Positions 62,468 through 64,000 of a DNA stretch of 64,000 nt are shown piece by piece. The translations under genes and the position numbers were made by a program. Below the pieces are notes generated by a model. That model was given only the letters and a program-made list of their open reading frames with translations. It did not search any database and had not been told where the DNA came from. This stretch comes from an uncultured Chloroflexota bacterium. Lineage in GTDB: Bacteria; Chloroflexota; Anaerolineae; Caldilineales; Caldilineaceae. Position 1 is the first letter of the stretch; every line of letters starts with the position of its first letter. The stretch is from NCBI GenBank assembly GCA_903858085.1, contig CAIOHJ010000103.1, positions 1-64,000 on the forward strand, written 5' to 3'.

Positions 62468-63688
62468 TCAGACAGCAACCTGTTCGATGCTCTGTTCGCG
62501 TGCTGGGAAACCACAAAACTGTTCGTAGTCGATCAGCTGGGTCACGGTGGCGTGCTCCCCGCAGAGCGGGCAGTCCGGGCTGCGCTGCACCTTGAGCGTG
62601 CGGAAACTCATGTCGAGCGTGTCGACCATCAGCAGCTGGCCCACCAACGATTCACCCACACCCAGGATCAGCTTGATCGCTTCGATCGCCTGGATAGAGC
62701 CGACGATCCCGGGCAGCACGCCGAGCACTCCGGCTTCGGCGCAGCTGGGCACTTCGCCGGGCGCAGGTGGTTCCGGGTAGAGACAGCGGTAGCAGGGGCC
62801 GCCGCGGAGCCCGTGCTCCGGGGAATCAGGCAGATAGACAGTTGCCTGGCCCTCGAACATAAAGATGCTGCCGTCGACCAGCGGTTTGCCCAGCATATGG
62901 CAGGCATCATTGACCAGGTAGCGGGTGGGGAAGTTGTCTGAGCCATTGAGCACAATGTCGTACTGGCGGAGGATCTCCAAGGCATTGTCGCTGGTCAAAG
63001 GGGCGTTGTGTGGCACGACCTTGACATCTGGGTTGATGTCACGGATGCGGTCGGCGGCCGACTCCACCTTGGGACGGCCGACATCCTTGTTGCCGTGCAG
63101 CAGTTGCCGCTGCAGATTGGAGACATCGACGACATCGAAATCGACGATGCCGAGCGTGCCGACACCGGCAGCTGCCAGGTACATGGCAGCCGGGCTGCCC
63201 AGCCCGCCCGCCCCGATCAGCAACACTTTGGCTTCCAGCAGCTTGATCTGGCCAGCCTCGCCCACCTCTTTGAGCAGGGTGTGGCGTGAATAGCGCAGCC
63301 GTTGATCGTCGCTCAGGATGCGTGGCACCGTGAAGCGAAAACCGACGTTTTTCCAGCCGTTGAAACCGCCGATCATCGAGGTCACTCGGGTGTAGCCCAT
63401 CTCTTTGAGGTTGCGGGCAGCCAGCAACGAACGCACACCGCCCGCGCAGTAGACCACGACGGGCGCATTCCGGTCGGGCTGGTGCTGTTCGATCTGCAAC
63501 TCCAGGTAACCGCGTGGGATGAAGATCGCATCGGGCAGGTGTCCCTGCACAAACTCGTCGCGCTCGCGAATGTCGACGATCGTCACCGGCTGGCGGGCAT
63601 CGATCTGTTGTTTGACCTGGTGTACGGTGAGCTCGGGCACCTCACGGCGGGCCCGGTCGAGCAGCTGGTCTCGGTTGAGCGCTGTCAT
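62468..63688 (-). CDS. Rhodanese-MoeB fusion, sulfur-carrier adenylyltransferase/sulfurtransferase
   Basis: The 406-residue protein first has a rhodanese domain (about 20-118) with the persulfide Cys81 in VVVYCAGGVRSL. Then follows an E1-like MoeB/ThiF domain: VLLIGAGGLGSPAAMYLAAAGVG (ATP site), DVVDVSNLQRQLLHGNKDVG, NGSDNFPTRYLVNDAC and CAEAGVLGVLPGIVG with the possible active Cys. Zinc pairs are CYRCLY and CPLCGEH. It would adenylate and then thiocarboxylate the carrier encoded upstream. MoeZ-type proteins usually carry rhodanese at the C-terminus; here it is N-terminal. It starts 3 bases after the carrier gene and has GAGAGGGG as ribosome binding site. Confidence 0.92.
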   Translation of the reverse strand: MTALNRDQLLDRARREVPELTVHQVKQQIDARQPVTIVDIRERDEFVQGHLPDAIFIPRGYLELQIEQHQPDRNAPVVVYCAGGVRSLLAARNLKEMGYTRVTSMIGGFNGWKNVGFRFTVPRILSDDQRLRYSRHTLLKEVGEAGQIKLLEAKVLLIGAGGLGSPAAMYLAAAGVGTLGIVDFDVVDVSNLQRQLLHGNKDVGRPKVESAADRIRDINPDVKVVPHNAPLTSDNALEILRQYDIVLNGSDNFPTRYLVNDACHMLGKPLVDGSIFMFEGQATVYLPDSPEHGLRGGPCYRCLYPEPPAPGEVPSCAEAGVLGVLPGIVGSIQAIEAIKLILGVGESLVGQLLMVDTLDMSFRTLKVQRSPDCPLCGEHATVTQLIDYEQFCGFPAREQSIEQVAV

Positions 63689-63691
63689 CGG

Positions 63692-63970
63692 TCACCCCTC
63701 TCCGCCAGCCATTGCCGGCACAATCGAGACCTTGTCCCCTTCGCGCACGGGTGTATGCAGCCCCTGCAACCCCCGAATTTCATCGTCGTTGACAAAGACA
63801 TTGATGAATCGTTTGACGTTGCCGTCGTCGTCGAGCAGCCGGTCGGCTACGCCCGGGTACTGGGCATCGACCGCCTGGATCAGCGTGCCGATGTCGGTGC
63901 CGGTCGCCTCCACCTTGGCCAGACCGCCGGTCAGCCGGCGCAGGGGGGTAGGTACATAGACTGTCGCCAT
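63692..63970 (-). CDS. ThiS/MoaD-family sulfur carrier, CysO-like, with GGEG C-terminus
   Basis: The 92-residue ubiquitin-like protein resembles mycobacterial CysO: VYVPTPLRRLTGG, GTLIQAVDAQYPGVADRLLDDDG, RFINVFVNDDEIRGLQGL and VREGDKVSIVPAMAGG. In active carriers the chain ends with Gly-Gly, whose carboxylate receives the sulfur. Here two further residues, Glu-Gly, follow the Gly-Gly, so the protein ends GGEG. A protease would have to remove them before use, or the last Gly might serve. The start has AAGAGGA upstream. It heads the sulfur-transfer gene run, which includes the MoeB-like enzyme and cysteine synthase. Confidence 0.92.
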   Translation of the reverse strand: MATVYVPTPLRRLTGGLAKVEATGTDIGTLIQAVDAQYPGVADRLLDDDGNVKRFINVFVNDDEIRGLQGLHTPVREGDKVSIVPAMAGGEG

Positions 63971-64000
63971 AAATTGAGTCCTCTTTCTTTGCTCAAAAAA

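Overview
The window looks like chromosomal DNA of a high-GC bacterium, most probably a Chloroflexota member (Caldilineae/Anaerolineae-like). This is inferred from gene content and style: Thr-Pro-rich lipoprotein and SH3b linkers, a cyanobacterial/Chloroflexi-type UvrD-like helicase, GatCA, an mre-PBP2-min-rodA cluster, and promoters whose -10 box sits directly on the start codon. There are no rRNA or tRNA genes, CRISPR arrays, transposases or phage genes. Most of it reads as ordinary core and transport genome.

Layout. 1-12.6 kb (minus strand): a LacI-family regulator heads a complete family-5 (oligopeptide/oligosaccharide) ABC importer. A GNAT acetyltransferase, a polytopic membrane protein, an amidohydrolase and a second family-5 binding protein with the start of its permease follow. 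12.6-13.1 kb is a divergent regulatory region with two good sigma-70-type promoters, a tandem 12-bp repeat at the regulator's start site and a perfect inverted repeat in a long leader. 13.1-17.8 kb (plus): an AapJQMP-type polar amino-acid ABC importer, with a strong hairpin terminator after the binding-protein gene and an unusual extracellular domain inserted in the first permease. 17.9-25.3 kb (plus): an Nfu-N-like protein, an asparaginase-family hydrolase, E2 and E3 of a 2-oxo-acid dehydrogenase, a thioesterase, an MBL-fold hydrolase, a sugar-nucleotide epimerase and MltG.

25.3-32.5 kb (minus): gatC-gatA, a structured RNA candidate, a class I aminotransferase, a CPBP protease-like protein, argH and a lipoprotein with two DsbA-like domains. 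32.5-37.7 kb (plus): a formate/nitrite-type channel preceded by a G-quadruplex motif, then small proteins and a UvrD-like helicase. 37.6-44 kb: a beta-lactamase-family protein, an SbtA-type bicarbonate permease, an isocitrate dehydrogenase gene with an internal deletion, a zinc-ribbon membrane protein, a YbaK-type editing protein and tilS.

44-52 kb (plus) is the shape and division cluster: mreB, mreC, mreD, PBP2, minC, minD and rodA, almost without gaps, with a possible leaderless 31-codon upstream ORF before mreB. 52-61 kb holds radC, plsX, bifunctional nnrD, membrane proteins and a large SH3b/beta-propeller surface protein. 60.6-64 kb (minus) is a sulfur-transfer cluster: a sulfur-carrier protein ending in GGEG, rhodanese-MoeB fusion, cysteine synthase, DUF4395 protein and a membrane thioredoxin. 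The carrier, activating enzyme and synthase probably form a CysO-like route to cysteine.

The items most worth a second look are the 81-nt three-way-junction element (30631-30711), the SdrD_B-like insertion in the amino-acid permease, the deleted icd gene with 4-nt microhomology at its junction, the GGEG-tailed sulfur carrier and the G-quadruplex at the channel-gene promoter. No complete new system could be demonstrated.
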